The notes: a model not told the origin generated them from the sequence alone. Positions 16,349 through 27,571 are shown, counted from the stretch's first letter. The stretch: 64,000 nucleotides of DNA from Variovorax sp. PAMC 28711 (GCF_001577265.1 NZ_CP014517.1:673001-737000); one strand, 5' to 3'. Made by a program: numbers and translations.

Positions 16349-17524
16349 GTGGCAAGCGCCGTCGCGCCGCGGAACACGCCCGCTCCGGGCCAGGCCGCAG
16401 CGGCCCATCCTGCGGCGTTCTCGCAGACTTCGCCGCAGTCGCTCGTGCTGACCGGCCGGTGGACCGCGCTTGACATGTGCGACATCGAACGCCGTCTCGA
16501 TGCACTGCCGGCCACGGGCGGCGTGGCGCTCGTCGTCGACGCGAGCGGTGTTGCCGCGCTCGACACCGCCGGCGCCTGGGTCATCCAGCGGCTGCTGCAG
16601 CGGGCCCGCCAGTCCGGCGGCGACGCCAGCCTCTGCGGCTTGCCGCAACGGTTCGTCGCCCTGATGGACCTGGTGACGCGCCAGTTCACGGAGGAAACGG
16701 CGCGACCCGCCGTCGTGGCGCCGCCGGCGCCGGGTGCGCTTGGGTCGGTCGGCCGAGGCGCCGTCTCGGCGCTGCGCGAAGCGCACGGCATGGTGGGCTT
16801 CGTCGGCGAGATCGCGGTCTCGATTGCGCACTGCATCGCGCACCCCTCGCGCTGGCGCTGGCGGCCGGTATTCTTCAACATCCGCACGGCCGGATTCGAT
16901 GCGTTGCCGATCGTCGGCCTGCTGGCCTTCCTGCTCGGCGTGGTCGTGGCCTACCAGGGCTCGAGCCAGTTGCGGCAGTACGGCGCCAACATCTTCGTGG
17001 CCGATCTGGTGGGCATCTCGATGCTGCGCGAGTTCGCGCCGCTGATCACCGCGATCATCGTGGCCGGCCGTTCGGGCTCGGCCTATGCGGCGCAGATCGG
17101 CACGATGGCGGTCACCGAGGAGATCGATGCGATGCAGACGCTCGGCATCGACCCACAGGAAATGCTGGTGCTGCCGAAGGTGATCGCGTTGATGATCGCG
17201 CTGCCCTTGCTCACGGTGTTCGCCGACGTGCTGGGCGTCTTCGGCGGCATGGTCATGGCGCGGCAGCAGCTCGACGTCGGCTTCGTCGACTTCCTCGACC
17301 GCTTCGTCAAGGCGGTCGTCACGTCCACCGCGCTCACCGGCATCGGCAAGGCACCGGTCTTCGCCGCCATCATCGCGGTCGTCGGTTGCTACCAGGGCTT
17401 TCGCACCAAGGGCGGCGCGGACAGCGTGGGGCGGCAAACGACACGCAGCGTCGTGCAGTCGATCTTCCTGGTGATCGTGGCGGATGCGCTCTTCTCGATC
17501 GTGTTCAGCGCATTGGACCTTTGA
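16349..17524 (+). CDS. MlaE-type ABC transporter permease with N-terminal STAS domain
   Basis: 391 residues from GTG 16349, directly after the previous stop. Residues ~25-115 form a STAS-like domain (LVVDASGVAALDTAGAWVIQ). From ~165 comes the MlaE permease fold, with FLLGVVVAYQGSSQLRQYGA, LREFAPLITAIIVAGRSGSAYAAQIGTM and EEIDAM. MlaE permeases move phospholipid or other lipids between the membranes. STAS domains are usually a separate subunit (MlaB); here it is fused. The next genes encode the ATPase, MCE subunit and lipoprotein of the same system. Confidence 0.88.
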   Translation: MASAVAPRNTPAPGQAAAAHPAAFSQTSPQSLVLTGRWTALDMCDIERRLDALPATGGVALVVDASGVAALDTAGAWVIQRLLQRARQSGGDASLCGLPQRFVALMDLVTRQFTEETARPAVVAPPAPGALGSVGRGAVSALREAHGMVGFVGEIAVSIAHCIAHPSRWRWRPVFFNIRTAGFDALPIVGLLAFLLGVVVAYQGSSQLRQYGANIFVADLVGISMLREFAPLITAIIVAGRSGSAYAAQIGTMAVTEEIDAMQTLGIDPQEMLVLPKVIALMIALPLLTVFADVLGVFGGMVMARQQLDVGFVDFLDRFVKAVVTSTALTGIGKAPVFAAIIAVVGCYQGFRTKGGADSVGRQTTRSVVQSIFLVIVADALFSIVFSALDL

Positions 17525-17525
17525 C

Positions 17526-18368
17526 ATGACCAGCCCAGCGGCCCCAGCCGATGCCGTCATCGAGATCGACAAGGTCGTCACGCACTTCGGGAGCCACGTG
17601 GTCCACTCGGACGTGACCTTCACGGTCAACCGCTCGGAGATCTTCGCGTTGATCGGCGGCAGCGGTTCGGGCAAGTCGACGCTGCTGCGCGAGATCATCC
17701 TGCTGCACAAGCCCGACGCCGGCTCCATTCGCGTGCTCGGCCACGAGCTGACCGGCATCGGCGAGGACGACGCCGCCGCTCTGCGCCAGCGCTGGGGCGT
17801 GATGTTCCAGCATGGCGGCCTGTTCGATGCCTTGACCATCCAGGAGAACGTCGGTCTGCCGCTGCGCGAGCACACCCGGCTCGACAGCGACCTGATCGAC
17901 GAGCTCGCGATGGCCAAGCTGGCCATGGCCGGGCTCACGGCCGAGGTCGGCGCGCAGCACCCGTCGGAGCTCAGCGGCGGCATGCTCAAGCGCGCGTCGC
18001 TGGCACGCGCGCTGGCGCTCGACCCGGAACTGCTCTTTCTCGACGAGCCGACTTCCGGCCTTGATCCGGTCAGCGCGGAGGGCGTCGACGACCTGGTGCT
18101 CAAGTTGCGCGACCTGTTCGGGCTCACGATTTTCATGATCACGCACGACCTCGACCTGTTGTGGCAGGTCGCGGACCGGGTGGCGGTGCTGGCCGACGGC
18201 AAGGTGCAGGGCGTGGGCTCGATGAAAGAACTGTCCCAACGGGACGAACCGTCGATCCGCCAGTTTTTCGACGGCGCGCGCGGGCGCGCCGCACAGGCAC
18301 AGGAACAGCGCCTGGCCGCGAAAGCGCCGGCCGGTCAGAACAGGAGCACCCCATCGAAACCAAGGTGA
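17526..18368 (+). CDS. MlaF-type ABC transporter ATPase
   Basis: 280 residues. Walker A is GGSGSGKST (about 39-47), the Q-loop lies in WGVMFQHGGLF, the signature is LSGGM and Walker B is LLFLDEPTSGLDP, with the switch His in MITHDLD. The sequence is closest to the lipid-importer/exporter MlaF group rather than to nutrient importers. ATG 17526 comes 1 nt after the permease stop. Its 3' end overlaps the start region of the MCE gene. It would power lipid transfer by the permease. Confidence 0.9.
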   Translation: MTSPAAPADAVIEIDKVVTHFGSHVVHSDVTFTVNRSEIFALIGGSGSGKSTLLREIILLHKPDAGSIRVLGHELTGIGEDDAAALRQRWGVMFQHGGLFDALTIQENVGLPLREHTRLDSDLIDELAMAKLAMAGLTAEVGAQHPSELSGGMLKRASLARALALDPELLFLDEPTSGLDPVSAEGVDDLVLKLRDLFGLTIFMITHDLDLLWQVADRVAVLADGKVQGVGSMKELSQRDEPSIRQFFDGARGRAAQAQEQRLAAKAPAGQNRSTPSKPR

Positions 18369-19288
18369 ATTACACGGTCGTCGGCGCCTTCGTGCTGCTG
18401 CTGGGCGCGGCGATGATCGCCGGCGTGCTGTGGATCGCCACGGGCGGCACGCTGCAGAAGAAGTACGACACCTACCTCGCGATCGAGGACGAGTCGGTCG
18501 CAGGGCTCAATCTCAACGCGCCGGTCAAGTACAACGGTGTGGAGGTCGGCAAGGTCGGCGGCATCCAACTGGACGCCGACAATCCCGAGCGCGTGCACCT
18601 GAGCTTCGCGATCGAGCGCGGGACGCCGATCAAGACCGACACCGTGGCCGTGCTCAAGACACAGGGGCTCACCGGTATCGCCTACGTCGAGCTCGGCGGC
18701 GGCAGCCGGGATGCGCCGCTGCTGCCGCCGAGTCCCGAGGCACCGTATCCGGTGATCCGCACCAAGCCTTCACTGAGTGCCAGGCTGGAGAACGTGCTCA
18801 CCACCGTCCTGACCAAGCTGGACCGCACCTCGAGCAACATCGACGCCCTGCTCAGCCCCGAGAATCGCGCCGCGCTGACGAGCGCGCTGGCCGACATCGC
18901 CACCGTGACGCACACGATCGCAGCGCGCAAGGACGAGATCGACGCCGGCATCGTGAACGCGGCGAAGACCGCGGACCACAGCGCGCGGGTGACGGCGCAG
19001 CTGGGCCCCATCGTTGCGCGCATGGGGCGCGCCGCTGACGCGGTCGAGAAGATGGGCAACGAAGTCGCGCTCGCGGGCACAAACACCTCGAAGACGGTGA
19101 ACGCCGTCGGCGGCGAAGCACAGCGCTTCGCCGCCGACACGCTGCCCGAGATCCAACGCCTTGTCGGCGAATTGAGCGACCTGTCGAATTCGTTGCGGCG
19201 CCTGAGCGAACAGACCGCGCGCGACCCCTCGGGCCTCATTCGCGGACGCCGCCCGGTGCCGAACGGCCCCGGCGAAACGACCCCATGA
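18353..19288 (+). CDS. MCE-domain (MlaD-like) substrate-binding protein; probable ATC start
   Basis: 311 residues: one N-terminal membrane helix (NYTVVGAFVLLLGAAMIAGV), an MCE domain (about 38-115, LAIEDESVAGLNLNAPVKYNGVEVGKV), then a long helical tail (SSNIDALLSPENRAALTSAL...). Relatives usually begin M-E-x-K-V-N-Y. Here the codon at that place is ATC (18353-18355), with AGGAG six bases upstream. The only nearby normal start, GTG 18365, is badly spaced. Either the rare codon ATC is used or G was misread or mutated to C. The protein would form the periplasmic ring or tunnel carrying lipids. Confidence 0.85.
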   Translation: METKVNYTVVGAFVLLLGAAMIAGVLWIATGGTLQKKYDTYLAIEDESVAGLNLNAPVKYNGVEVGKVGGIQLDADNPERVHLSFAIERGTPIKTDTVAVLKTQGLTGIAYVELGGGSRDAPLLPPSPEAPYPVIRTKPSLSARLENVLTTVLTKLDRTSSNIDALLSPENRAALTSALADIATVTHTIAARKDEIDAGIVNAAKTADHSARVTAQLGPIVARMGRAADAVEKMGNEVALAGTNTSKTVNAVGGEAQRFAADTLPEIQRLVGELSDLSNSLRRLSEQTARDPSGLIRGRRPVPNGPGETTP

Positions 19289-19970
19289 CCAACGACACCA
19301 TGAACCCTTCCACCTTCGCTGCAGCGCGCAAGACCCTCGTCGGCCTGGCTGCCGCGGTGGGCATGACACTGCTCGGGGGCTGCGCCGGGCTGCTTCCGAA
19401 AGGGGCGCCACCCCCGGCGGTTTATTTACTGGAAGGGGTCCAGGCGACGCATGAGAAGCCGCCTGCGGTGGCCGCTGCCGTCAGAGCGCCGGCGCTGCTC
19501 GTCAACCCGACGCGTGCCGCACCGGGCTTCGACAGCCAGCACATCGTCTATGTGCGGGTCGCCCACCAGCTCGAACACTTCGCCCACAGCGAGTGGGCGG
19601 ACACGCCTGCGCGCATGCTCACGCCCCTCATCGTGTCGGCGATCGAGCGCACGGGCGCTTTCGCGCCGCCGGCGCATCGACCAGCGGTATCGCCGCTGAA
19701 CTGCGGCTCGACACCGAAGTGCTGCGACTGCAGCAGGACTTCGGCGACACACCCAGCCGCGTGCGCCTGACGCTGCGGGCCACGCTGTCGGACAACGTCA
19801 CGCGCCAGGTCATCGCGTGGCAGACCTTCGACGAAAGCGTGCCCGCTGCCAGCGACGACCCGTACGGCGGTGTGGTCGCGGCCAATCTCGCAGTGCAGCG
19901 CGTGATGGCGCAGTTGGGCCGCTACTGCGCGACCACGGCCGCATTGCATTCGCGAGCCGCTGCACCCTGA
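19285..19970 (+). pseudogene. ABC-type transport auxiliary lipoprotein (PqiC-like), frameshifted
   Basis: The first frame gives a lipoprotein signal (VGMTLLGGCAGLLPK, lipobox LGGC) and a PqiC-like body up to AIERTGAF. The continuation lies in another frame, from ASTSGIAAELRLDTEVLRLQ to ...CATTAALHSRAAAP. One C missing near 19662 (TTC-CGC) would join them into about 228 residues. This is the outer-membrane lipoprotein partner of MCE transporters. The start overlaps the MCE stop (ATGA). It is last in the operon. Confidence 0.75.
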
Positions 19971-19983
19971 GCCATCGACGGCC

Positions 19984-20005
19984 AGGCGTTCGGCGGCGTA
20001 CAGAC
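19984..20005 (+). promoter_or_regulatory. Island operator/promoter for the old yellow enzyme gene
   Basis: Halves AGGCGTTCG and CGTACAGAC, spacer GCGG. A -10-like CAAGCT lies at 20024-20029, 18 nt after the site. Confidence 0.75.
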
Positions 20006-20054
20006 ACGAGGCGGCGTCACTCGCAAGCTGACGCTTCACTCCAAGGAACCCCTC

Positions 20055-21176
20055 ATGCCTTCATTGTTCGATCCGATCCGCATCGGCGGCTTCACGGCAG
20101 CCAACCGCATCTTCATGGCACCGCTGACGCGCGGTCGCGCCACGCGTGACCACGTGCCGATGCCGCTCATGGCGGACTACTACGCGCAGCGCGCCGGCGC
20201 GGGCCTGATCATCAGCGAAGCCACGGGCATCAGCCGCGAGGGCAGCGGCTTTCCGTGCGCGCCGGGCATCTGGACCGATGCGCAGGTCCAGGGCTGGAAG
20301 CCGGTGACGGCGGCGGTGCACGCGGCCGGCGGCCGCATCGCGCTGCAGCTCTGGCACATGGGCCGACTCGTGCACCCAAGCTTCACCGGCGGCGCGCGGC
20401 CGGTCTCGTCATCGGCCACGATCGCACCGGGCGACGCCTACACCGACGACCTTGGCAAGCAGCCCAATGCACAGGCGCGGCCCATGACCACCGACGACAT
20501 CCGGCGCCTGCTGGACGACTATGCGCTTGCGTCCCGCAACGCGATCGCTGCGGGCTTCGACGGCGTGCAGATCCATGCCGCCAACGGGTATCTGATCGAC
20601 CAGTTCCTGCGCGACAACTGCAACTTTCGTGACGATGCCTATGGCGGCTCCGTGCCCAACCGCATCCGCCTGCTGGTCGAGATCACCCAGCGCGTCGTGG
20701 ACACCGTAGGCGCCGAGCGCACCGGCGTGCGCTTGTCACCCAATGGCGAGGTGCAAGGGGTCAACGACAGCCATCCCGAGATCCTGTTCCCCGCCGCGGC
20801 CGCGGCCCTGGATGGGCTCGATGTGGCATACCTCGCGTTGCGCGAACCGCTGCGCGACGGCACCTTCGGAAAGGCGAACTCGCCGCCGGTTCACCCGGCA
20901 ATTCGCAAGGTGTTCCGCGGCGCGCTGATCCTGAACTCCGACTACACACTTTCAGAAGCGCAAGCGGCACTGGACGCAGGTCAGGCCGATGCCATTGCCT
21001 TCGGACGCGCGTTCATCTCCAACCCCGATCTGCCTCGTCGCTTCGCCGAGCACATCCCGCTGGCGCCGGGGAACATGGCAACCTGGTATTCGAAGGGCGC
21101 GCAGGGCTACACCGACTACCCCGATGCGCCCGAAGAGAGGCTGGCGTCGCCGACGCCAGCCGCTGCTGCGGTCTAG
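20055..21176 (+). CDS. Old yellow enzyme family alkene reductase (NemA-like)
   Basis: 373 residues, full length. It is an FMN-dependent NAD(P)H:enone reductase. The catalytic His/Asn pair is in QIHAANGYLIDQFLRDN, the FMN-binding segment MAPLTRGRA is near the N-terminus, and AFGRAFISNPDL is near the C-terminus. Such enzymes reduce activated double bonds, N-ethylmaleimide and nitro compounds, and can serve as an NAD(P)H sink. It is monocistronic, with AAGGAA before ATG 20055 and its own operator at 19984. It faces the sorbosone dehydrogenase gene tail to tail. Confidence 0.92.
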   Translation: MPSLFDPIRIGGFTAANRIFMAPLTRGRATRDHVPMPLMADYYAQRAGAGLIISEATGISREGSGFPCAPGIWTDAQVQGWKPVTAAVHAAGGRIALQLWHMGRLVHPSFTGGARPVSSSATIAPGDAYTDDLGKQPNAQARPMTTDDIRRLLDDYALASRNAIAAGFDGVQIHAANGYLIDQFLRDNCNFRDDAYGGSVPNRIRLLVEITQRVVDTVGAERTGVRLSPNGEVQGVNDSHPEILFPAAAAALDGLDVAYLALREPLRDGTFGKANSPPVHPAIRKVFRGALILNSDYTLSEAQAALDAGQADAIAFGRAFISNPDLPRRFAEHIPLAPGNMATWYSKGAQGYTDYPDAPEERLASPTPAAAAV

Positions 21177-21183
21177 TGCAGCG

Positions 21184-22500
21184 TTACGGCGCAGCCGCGG
21201 TGACCGACCAGACCGCGTTGCCCACGTCGTCGGCGATCAGCAATGCGCCGTCGGCCGATTGCGCAAGCCCGACAGGCGCCCCGAACAGCGACTTCTCGTC
21301 CACGGACGCAAACCCGGTGACGACCGGCATCTTCTTGCCCGTCGGTCGGCCGTCGACGAAGCGCACATAGCTGACCTCGTAGCCGCTGAGGGGCGACCGG
21401 TCCCAGCTGCCGTGTTCGCCGATGAAGGCGCCACCGCGGTACATGGCCGGCAGGTTGGTGCCACTGTAGAAGAGCAGGCCCAGCGGCGCGACGTGCGATG
21501 CCAGTGCGTAGTCGGGCTTGATCGCCTTCTGGACCAGGTCCGGCCGCTGCGGCTGCACGCGTTGATCGACGTGCTGCCCGTAGTAGCTGTACGGCCAGCC
21601 ATAGAAGCCGCCCTCCTGCACCGCAGTCATGTAATCGGGCACGAGGTCGGCGCCGATCTCGTCGCGCTCGTTGACGATGGCCCAGAGCTTTCCGCTCTGC
21701 GGCTCCCACTGCAGCCCCGTCGGGTTGCGAAGCCCCGATGCGAAGACCCGGCTGGCGCCGCTCGCGACGTCGACCTCCAGGATGGCGGCACGCCGGTATT
21801 CCACCGCCAGGCCGTTTTCCGTGATGTTGCTGTTCGAACCGACACCGACATAGAGCTTCTTGCCGTCTGGGCTGGCGAGCAGCGCTTTTGTCCAGTGGTG
21901 ATTGAGGGTGCTCGGCAGGTCGGCGAGTTCGACCCCGGGGTCCGCGATGCGGGTGGTGCCCGCCGTGTAGGCGTACTTCATGATCTTGTCGGTGTCCGCC
22001 ACGTACAGCGTCTGGCCGATGAGCTGCACACCGAACGGCGAGTGCAGGTGTTCCAGGAACACGTGTTGCTCCCACGGGCCGGCACCGGCAGGCTTGCGCA
22101 GAAGCGTGATCCGGTTGCCGCCTTTTGCGCCCTTGCCGGACTGGTTCTTGACGATGCCCGCGATCAGTTGCTTGGGCGTGGTCACGGGCTCGGTGCCGGG
22201 CCCGTTCGATTCGACCACCAGCACGTCACCGTTGGGAAGCGTCAGTAGCTGGCGCGGGTGCATCAATGCAGCGGCGATCTTCTCGATCTTGAGGCCGGCC
22301 GCCACAGTGGGGTGCCCATCGCCCTGCCACCCGACCCCGTCCGGGACCTGCATCGGCGGCACCAGGAAGTTCCTGGCGGCCGGCATCACGGGCTCGCCGC
22401 CCATCTGTTGCTGTGGGTCGACCGAGGCGCGCTCACCGCACGCACTGAGCGCCGCGACAAGGACGGTGGGAAGGAGAAAAGTCCATTGCTTGCGGTTCAT
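21184..22500 (-). CDS. PQQ-dependent sugar (L-sorbosone) dehydrogenase-like lipoprotein
   Basis: 438 residues from ATG 22500. The signal MNRKQWTFLLPTVLVAALSAC has a lipobox (LSAC), so it is probably anchored in the periplasm. The body is a six-bladed propeller of the sorbosone/glucose dehydrogenase type (LLTLPNGDVLVVESN, ASPDGKKLYVGVGSNSN, ASGLRNPTGLQW, EHGSWDRSPLSGYEV). The family oxidises sugars or aldehydes with PQQ; no PQQ biosynthesis genes are in the window. The start overlaps the stop of the DUF2231 membrane gene by four bases, so they may form a unit. Confidence 0.83.
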   Translation of the reverse strand: MNRKQWTFLLPTVLVAALSACGERASVDPQQQMGGEPVMPAARNFLVPPMQVPDGVGWQGDGHPTVAAGLKIEKIAAALMHPRQLLTLPNGDVLVVESNGPGTEPVTTPKQLIAGIVKNQSGKGAKGGNRITLLRKPAGAGPWEQHVFLEHLHSPFGVQLIGQTLYVADTDKIMKYAYTAGTTRIADPGVELADLPSTLNHHWTKALLASPDGKKLYVGVGSNSNITENGLAVEYRRAAILEVDVASGASRVFASGLRNPTGLQWEPQSGKLWAIVNERDEIGADLVPDYMTAVQEGGFYGWPYSYYGQHVDQRVQPQRPDLVQKAIKPDYALASHVAPLGLLFYSGTNLPAMYRGGAFIGEHGSWDRSPLSGYEVSYVRFVDGRPTGKKMPVVTGFASVDEKSLFGAPVGLAQSADGALLIADDVGNAVWSVTAAAP

Positions 22501-22940
22501 GCTGGCACCTTGTTGACATCGTTCACTTGCTGCAGGGTCACGAGGACGTGGACGACGACAAGAAGCCCGACCGTCAGTACCGACAGCCACAGGCCTTGAG
22601 GCATCGCCGCATAGGCGTCGCGGCTGTGCACGAGCGCGTTGACGATGGCGGTGACCACCGCCACCAGGTAAAGAAAGAAAGCCGCCTTGCTGCGGGCCGT
22701 GCTGTGTCGCGCGCCGGGAAACCAGACCCACGCCAGATTGATCAGGCGCGGAATCACCGCGATGGACAGGCCGATGCTGATGAGCCAGGCCGCCGACTTG
22801 ACCCACATGAGGTCGGCGCTTCTCGCGTAGATGACGTCGAAGATCAATGCGGCAACAAAGAATCCGAAAGGAATCGGATTGAGCAGATCGAAGACGACCG
22901 CAGCGGTGGTGGAACCCCGCGTTTGGGTTTGAGGTTTCAT
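22497..22940 (-). CDS. DUF2231 membrane protein
   Basis: 147 residues with four hydrophobic helices and the DUF2231 start pattern (VVFDLLNPIPFGFFVAALIF). Function unknown; the family is often next to electron-transfer or PQQ dehydrogenase genes, and here it is coupled to one by an ATGA overlap. It may provide a membrane anchor or electron relay for the lipoprotein dehydrogenase; this is inference from context. Confidence 0.78.
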   Translation of the reverse strand: MKPQTQTRGSTTAAVVFDLLNPIPFGFFVAALIFDVIYARSADLMWVKSAAWLISIGLSIAVIPRLINLAWVWFPGARHSTARSKAAFFLYLVAVVTAIVNALVHSRDAYAAMPQGLWLSVLTVGLLVVVHVLVTLQQVNDVNKVPA

Positions 22941-23033
22941 GAAGGCTTCGTTCAGGTTCGAGAGATCAGGCGCAACGGGGCGCGCCGATGGCGGTTAGCA
23001 AGCGTGTTTACGATTGAATCGGCGCACGGTGTT

Positions 23034-23055
23034 GTCTGTCATGGGCGACAGGGCT
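23034..23055 (-). promoter_or_regulatory. Degenerate island operator for the DUF2231/dehydrogenase pair
   Basis: The proximal half GTCTGTCAT keeps GTCTGT; the distal half GACAGGGCT is poor; spacer GGGC. A -10-like AATCGT lies at 23010-23015, in the exact 18-nt register. Confidence 0.4.
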
Positions 23056-23194
23056 CTCGCCGTAGGACGCAGCGCCTGTTTGGCTGATTACGACACCGCC
23101 GGCGCGCTCGCGTGAAATCTGCGCGTGCATGGGATTGACGTGCTGCGACATCGGAGCACCAGTCTGGCGTTTCAAAACGCTTGACCGACGGGAT

Positions 23195-23743
23195 TCAATG
23201 CCCGGTTGTACCGCCGTTGCGGCTGGCCTCGAACAGGAACCAGGTCCTCCGCTCGGTCTCGTCGATCCAGGTTTCGATCAGGCTGGTGGTCGCGATGTCG
23301 CGGTGCTGCTCGCAAACCCCGTGCGCCTCGCGCAGGCTCGCTGCCAGCGTCTTGTTGTCCTCGCGCAGTTCCGCCAGCATGTCCAGCGGCTCGACGTAAT
23401 CGGCATCGTTGTCGAGCACACGCTGCGTGCGGGCGATGTGGCCGATCGAGCGCAGCGTGGTGCCGCCCACCTTGCGGATGCGCTCGGCGATCGGGTCGGT
23501 CATCGCGAAGAGCTGGTCTCCCTGGTCGTCGAGCAACAGGTGGTAGTCGCGGAAGTGAGGTCCGCTCATGTGCCAATGGAAGTTCTTGGTCTTGAGGTAG
23601 ATCGCGAACACATCGGCAAGGATGCCATTCATGGCGGCGGCGATGTCGCGGGGCGCGTCGCCCTTGAGGTCCGTGGGCGTGACCAGCGGCGCCTCCTGCC
23701 GTTTCCTGAGCTCCTGCACTTTTTTGGCCTCTGGTTTCTTCAT
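23195..23743 (-). CDS. dps: Dps-family DNA-protecting ferritin
   Basis: 182 residues from ATG 23743. The ferroxidase motif FHWHMSGPHFRDYHLLLDDQGDQLF (first 20: FHWHMSGPHFRDYHLLLDDQ) carries the conserved His, Asp and Asp/Glu ligands used at the subunit interface. A Lys/Arg-rich N-terminal tail (MKKPEAKKVQELRKRQE) could bind DNA. Dps dodecamers oxidise and store iron and shield DNA in starved or peroxide-stressed cells. It is monocistronic with its own operator at 23809, divergent from oleate hydratase. Confidence 0.92.
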   Translation of the reverse strand: MKKPEAKKVQELRKRQEAPLVTPTDLKGDAPRDIAAAMNGILADVFAIYLKTKNFHWHMSGPHFRDYHLLLDDQGDQLFAMTDPIAERIRKVGGTTLRSIGHIARTQRVLDNDADYVEPLDMLAELREDNKTLAASLREAHGVCEQHRDIATTSLIETWIDETERRTWFLFEASRNGGTTGH

Positions 23744-23808
23744 GTGATTTTCTTGAGTCGGTTGTTGGATCGATGGCTTGCTACAGCCTCGGGCATCCGG
23801 CAGTCCGC

Positions 23809-23830
23809 GTCTGTGTGGTACCGCACTCAG
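23809..23830 (-). promoter_or_regulatory. Island operator/promoter for dps
   Basis: Halves GTCTGTGTG and CGCACTCAG, spacer GTAC. A -10-like GAGGCT lies at 23785-23790, 18 nt after the site. Confidence 0.75.
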
Positions 23831-23851
23831 CTCCGCGAAGCGGCCGGCGCC

Positions 23852-23873
23852 CTGTGTTGCCGAGCGCACAGAC
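23852..23873 (+). promoter_or_regulatory. Island operator/promoter for oleate hydratase
   Basis: Halves CTGTGTTGC and CGCACAGAC, spacer CGAG. A -10-like TAAGTT lies at 23892-23897, 18 nt after the site. Confidence 0.78.
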
Positions 23874-23933
23874 CGGCCGGCGCGCCGCGCTTAAGTTGAG
23901 TGCCGCAAACACACTCACGAGGAAGCTTTCAAC

Positions 23934-25505
23934 ATGACTTCAAGACGCAAGGCCTATTTCGTCGGCGGCGGCATCGGCTCGCTGGCCGGCGCCGCCTTCC
24001 TGATACGCGACGGCGGCATGCCCGGCAGCCAGATCTCGATCCTGGAGACCGGCAGCCTGCTCGGCGGCAGCCTGGACGCGGCGGGCGATGCCGATCGCGG
24101 CTACTCGATGCGCGGCGGCCGCATGCTGACCACCGACAACTACGAGTGCACCTGGGACCTGTTCAAGTCCATCCCCTCGCTCACGCAGCCGGGTCGCAGC
24201 GTCTTCGAAGAGACTGTCGAATTCAACGAGAAACATGTCTCCCACGCGATGGCGCGGTTGGTCGACCGCCGCCGCGCCAAGGTGCCGGTGGCGTCCATGG
24301 GTTTCTCGATGCACGACCGGGCGGAGCTGCTCAAACTGTTGAATGCCGAGGAGTCTTCGCTTGGCGACAGTTGCATCACGGACCACCTGTCGCCCGCCTT
24401 CTTCGAGACGCCGTTCTGGTTCATGTGGGTCACCACCTTCGCCTTCCAGCCCTGGCACAGCGCGGTCGAGTTGCGTCGCTACCTGCACCGCTTCATGCTG
24501 GAGTTCTCACGCATCGAGACACTGGCTGGCGTCAAGCGCACGGTGTTCAACCAGTACGACTCGATGGTCGTTCCGCTGCAACGCTGGCTTCAGGCGCAGG
24601 GCGTGCGTTTGGTCACTGACTGCACGGTGACCGACCTCGACCACAAGACCGAAGACGGCCTGTTCGAGGCCATTGCGCTGCACTGCACGTTGAAGGGACG
24701 GCCCGAAATTCTGCAGCTGGAAGACGGCGACCTCGTCTTCGTCCAGAACGGCTCGATGACCGATGCCTCCAGCCTGGGCTCGATGACGGCGGCGCCGCCC
24801 AAGCTGAAGAAGGCGCACAACGGCAGCTGGACCTTGTGGGAGAAACTGGCCGAGGGCCGGCCGGCCTTCGGCAAGCCCGCAGTTTTCAACAGCTGCGTCG
24901 CCCAATCCGACTGGGCCTCGTTCACGGTCACGCTGAAGGACCCGGGCTTTTTCGATCGAATGCGGCGATTTTCCGGCAACGAGGCCGGCACCGGCGGATT
25001 GGTCACTTTCAAGGACTCGAACTGGCTGATGTCCATCGTGCTGGCGCATCAGCCGCATTTCGCCAATCAACCGGCCGACGTGCAGATCTTCTGGGGGTAC
25101 GGGCTGTTCCCCGACCGCATCGGCAACTTCGTCGCCAAGGCGATGGCGGACTGCACCGGTGCGGAACTGCTGCAGGAACTCTGCGGCCACCTGCGCTTCG
25201 ACCTGGAAACCGTGGACACGGCCCACTGCATTCCCTGCCGCATGCCCTACATCACCAGCATGTTCATGCCGCGCGCGCCCGGGGACCGACCGCTGCCGGT
25301 GCCGCCAGGAACGAAAAACTTCGCCTTCATCGGCCAGTTCGTCGAGATTCCGCTGGACACCGTCTTCACCGTCGAGTTCTCGGTGCGTGCGGCGCAGATG
25401 GCGGTGTATGAGTTGCTGCACATCACGAAACCGATTCCGCCAGTGACGCCGCACGATGCGTCGTTGCATGCGAAGTTCGACGCGCTGGTCAAGGCGATGC
25501 GTTGA
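23934..25505 (+). CDS. ohyA: Oleate hydratase (MCRA family, FAD-dependent)
   Basis: 523 residues. The N-terminal FAD-binding loop AYFVGGGIGSLAGAAFLIRD and the downstream GGSLDAAGDADRGYSMRGGR and NYECTWDLF segments are characteristic of the myosin-cross-reactive-antigen/oleate hydratase family. The enzyme adds water to the cis-9 double bond of free unsaturated fatty acids, giving 10-hydroxy acids. With CFA synthase in the same regulon this points to membrane or fatty-acid detoxification under stress. ATG 23934 has GAGGAA upstream. Monocistronic. Confidence 0.92.
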   Translation: MTSRRKAYFVGGGIGSLAGAAFLIRDGGMPGSQISILETGSLLGGSLDAAGDADRGYSMRGGRMLTTDNYECTWDLFKSIPSLTQPGRSVFEETVEFNEKHVSHAMARLVDRRRAKVPVASMGFSMHDRAELLKLLNAEESSLGDSCITDHLSPAFFETPFWFMWVTTFAFQPWHSAVELRRYLHRFMLEFSRIETLAGVKRTVFNQYDSMVVPLQRWLQAQGVRLVTDCTVTDLDHKTEDGLFEAIALHCTLKGRPEILQLEDGDLVFVQNGSMTDASSLGSMTAAPPKLKKAHNGSWTLWEKLAEGRPAFGKPAVFNSCVAQSDWASFTVTLKDPGFFDRMRRFSGNEAGTGGLVTFKDSNWLMSIVLAHQPHFANQPADVQIFWGYGLFPDRIGNFVAKAMADCTGAELLQELCGHLRFDLETVDTAHCIPCRMPYITSMFMPRAPGDRPLPVPPGTKNFAFIGQFVEIPLDTVFTVEFSVRAAQMAVYELLHITKPIPPVTPHDASLHAKFDALVKAMR

Positions 25506-25550
25506 CGCGCGTCGCGATCACTCGCTCAGCCCGGATGCCGCTCGCCGGAT

Positions 25551-27497
<1,947 letters not shown>

Positions 27498-27571
27498 GGT
27501 GTGATTGCTCCTTCAATGGGATGAATGGGTGGTCGTGAACTTCGATCAGTCTGCGCGGATGCATGGCAGCC

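Noticed and set aside
23167..23180. Short hairpin GCGTTT-CA-AAACGC after dps as a terminator
   Set aside because: Only a 6-bp stem, no T-tract, 14 bp from the stop; too weak to call.
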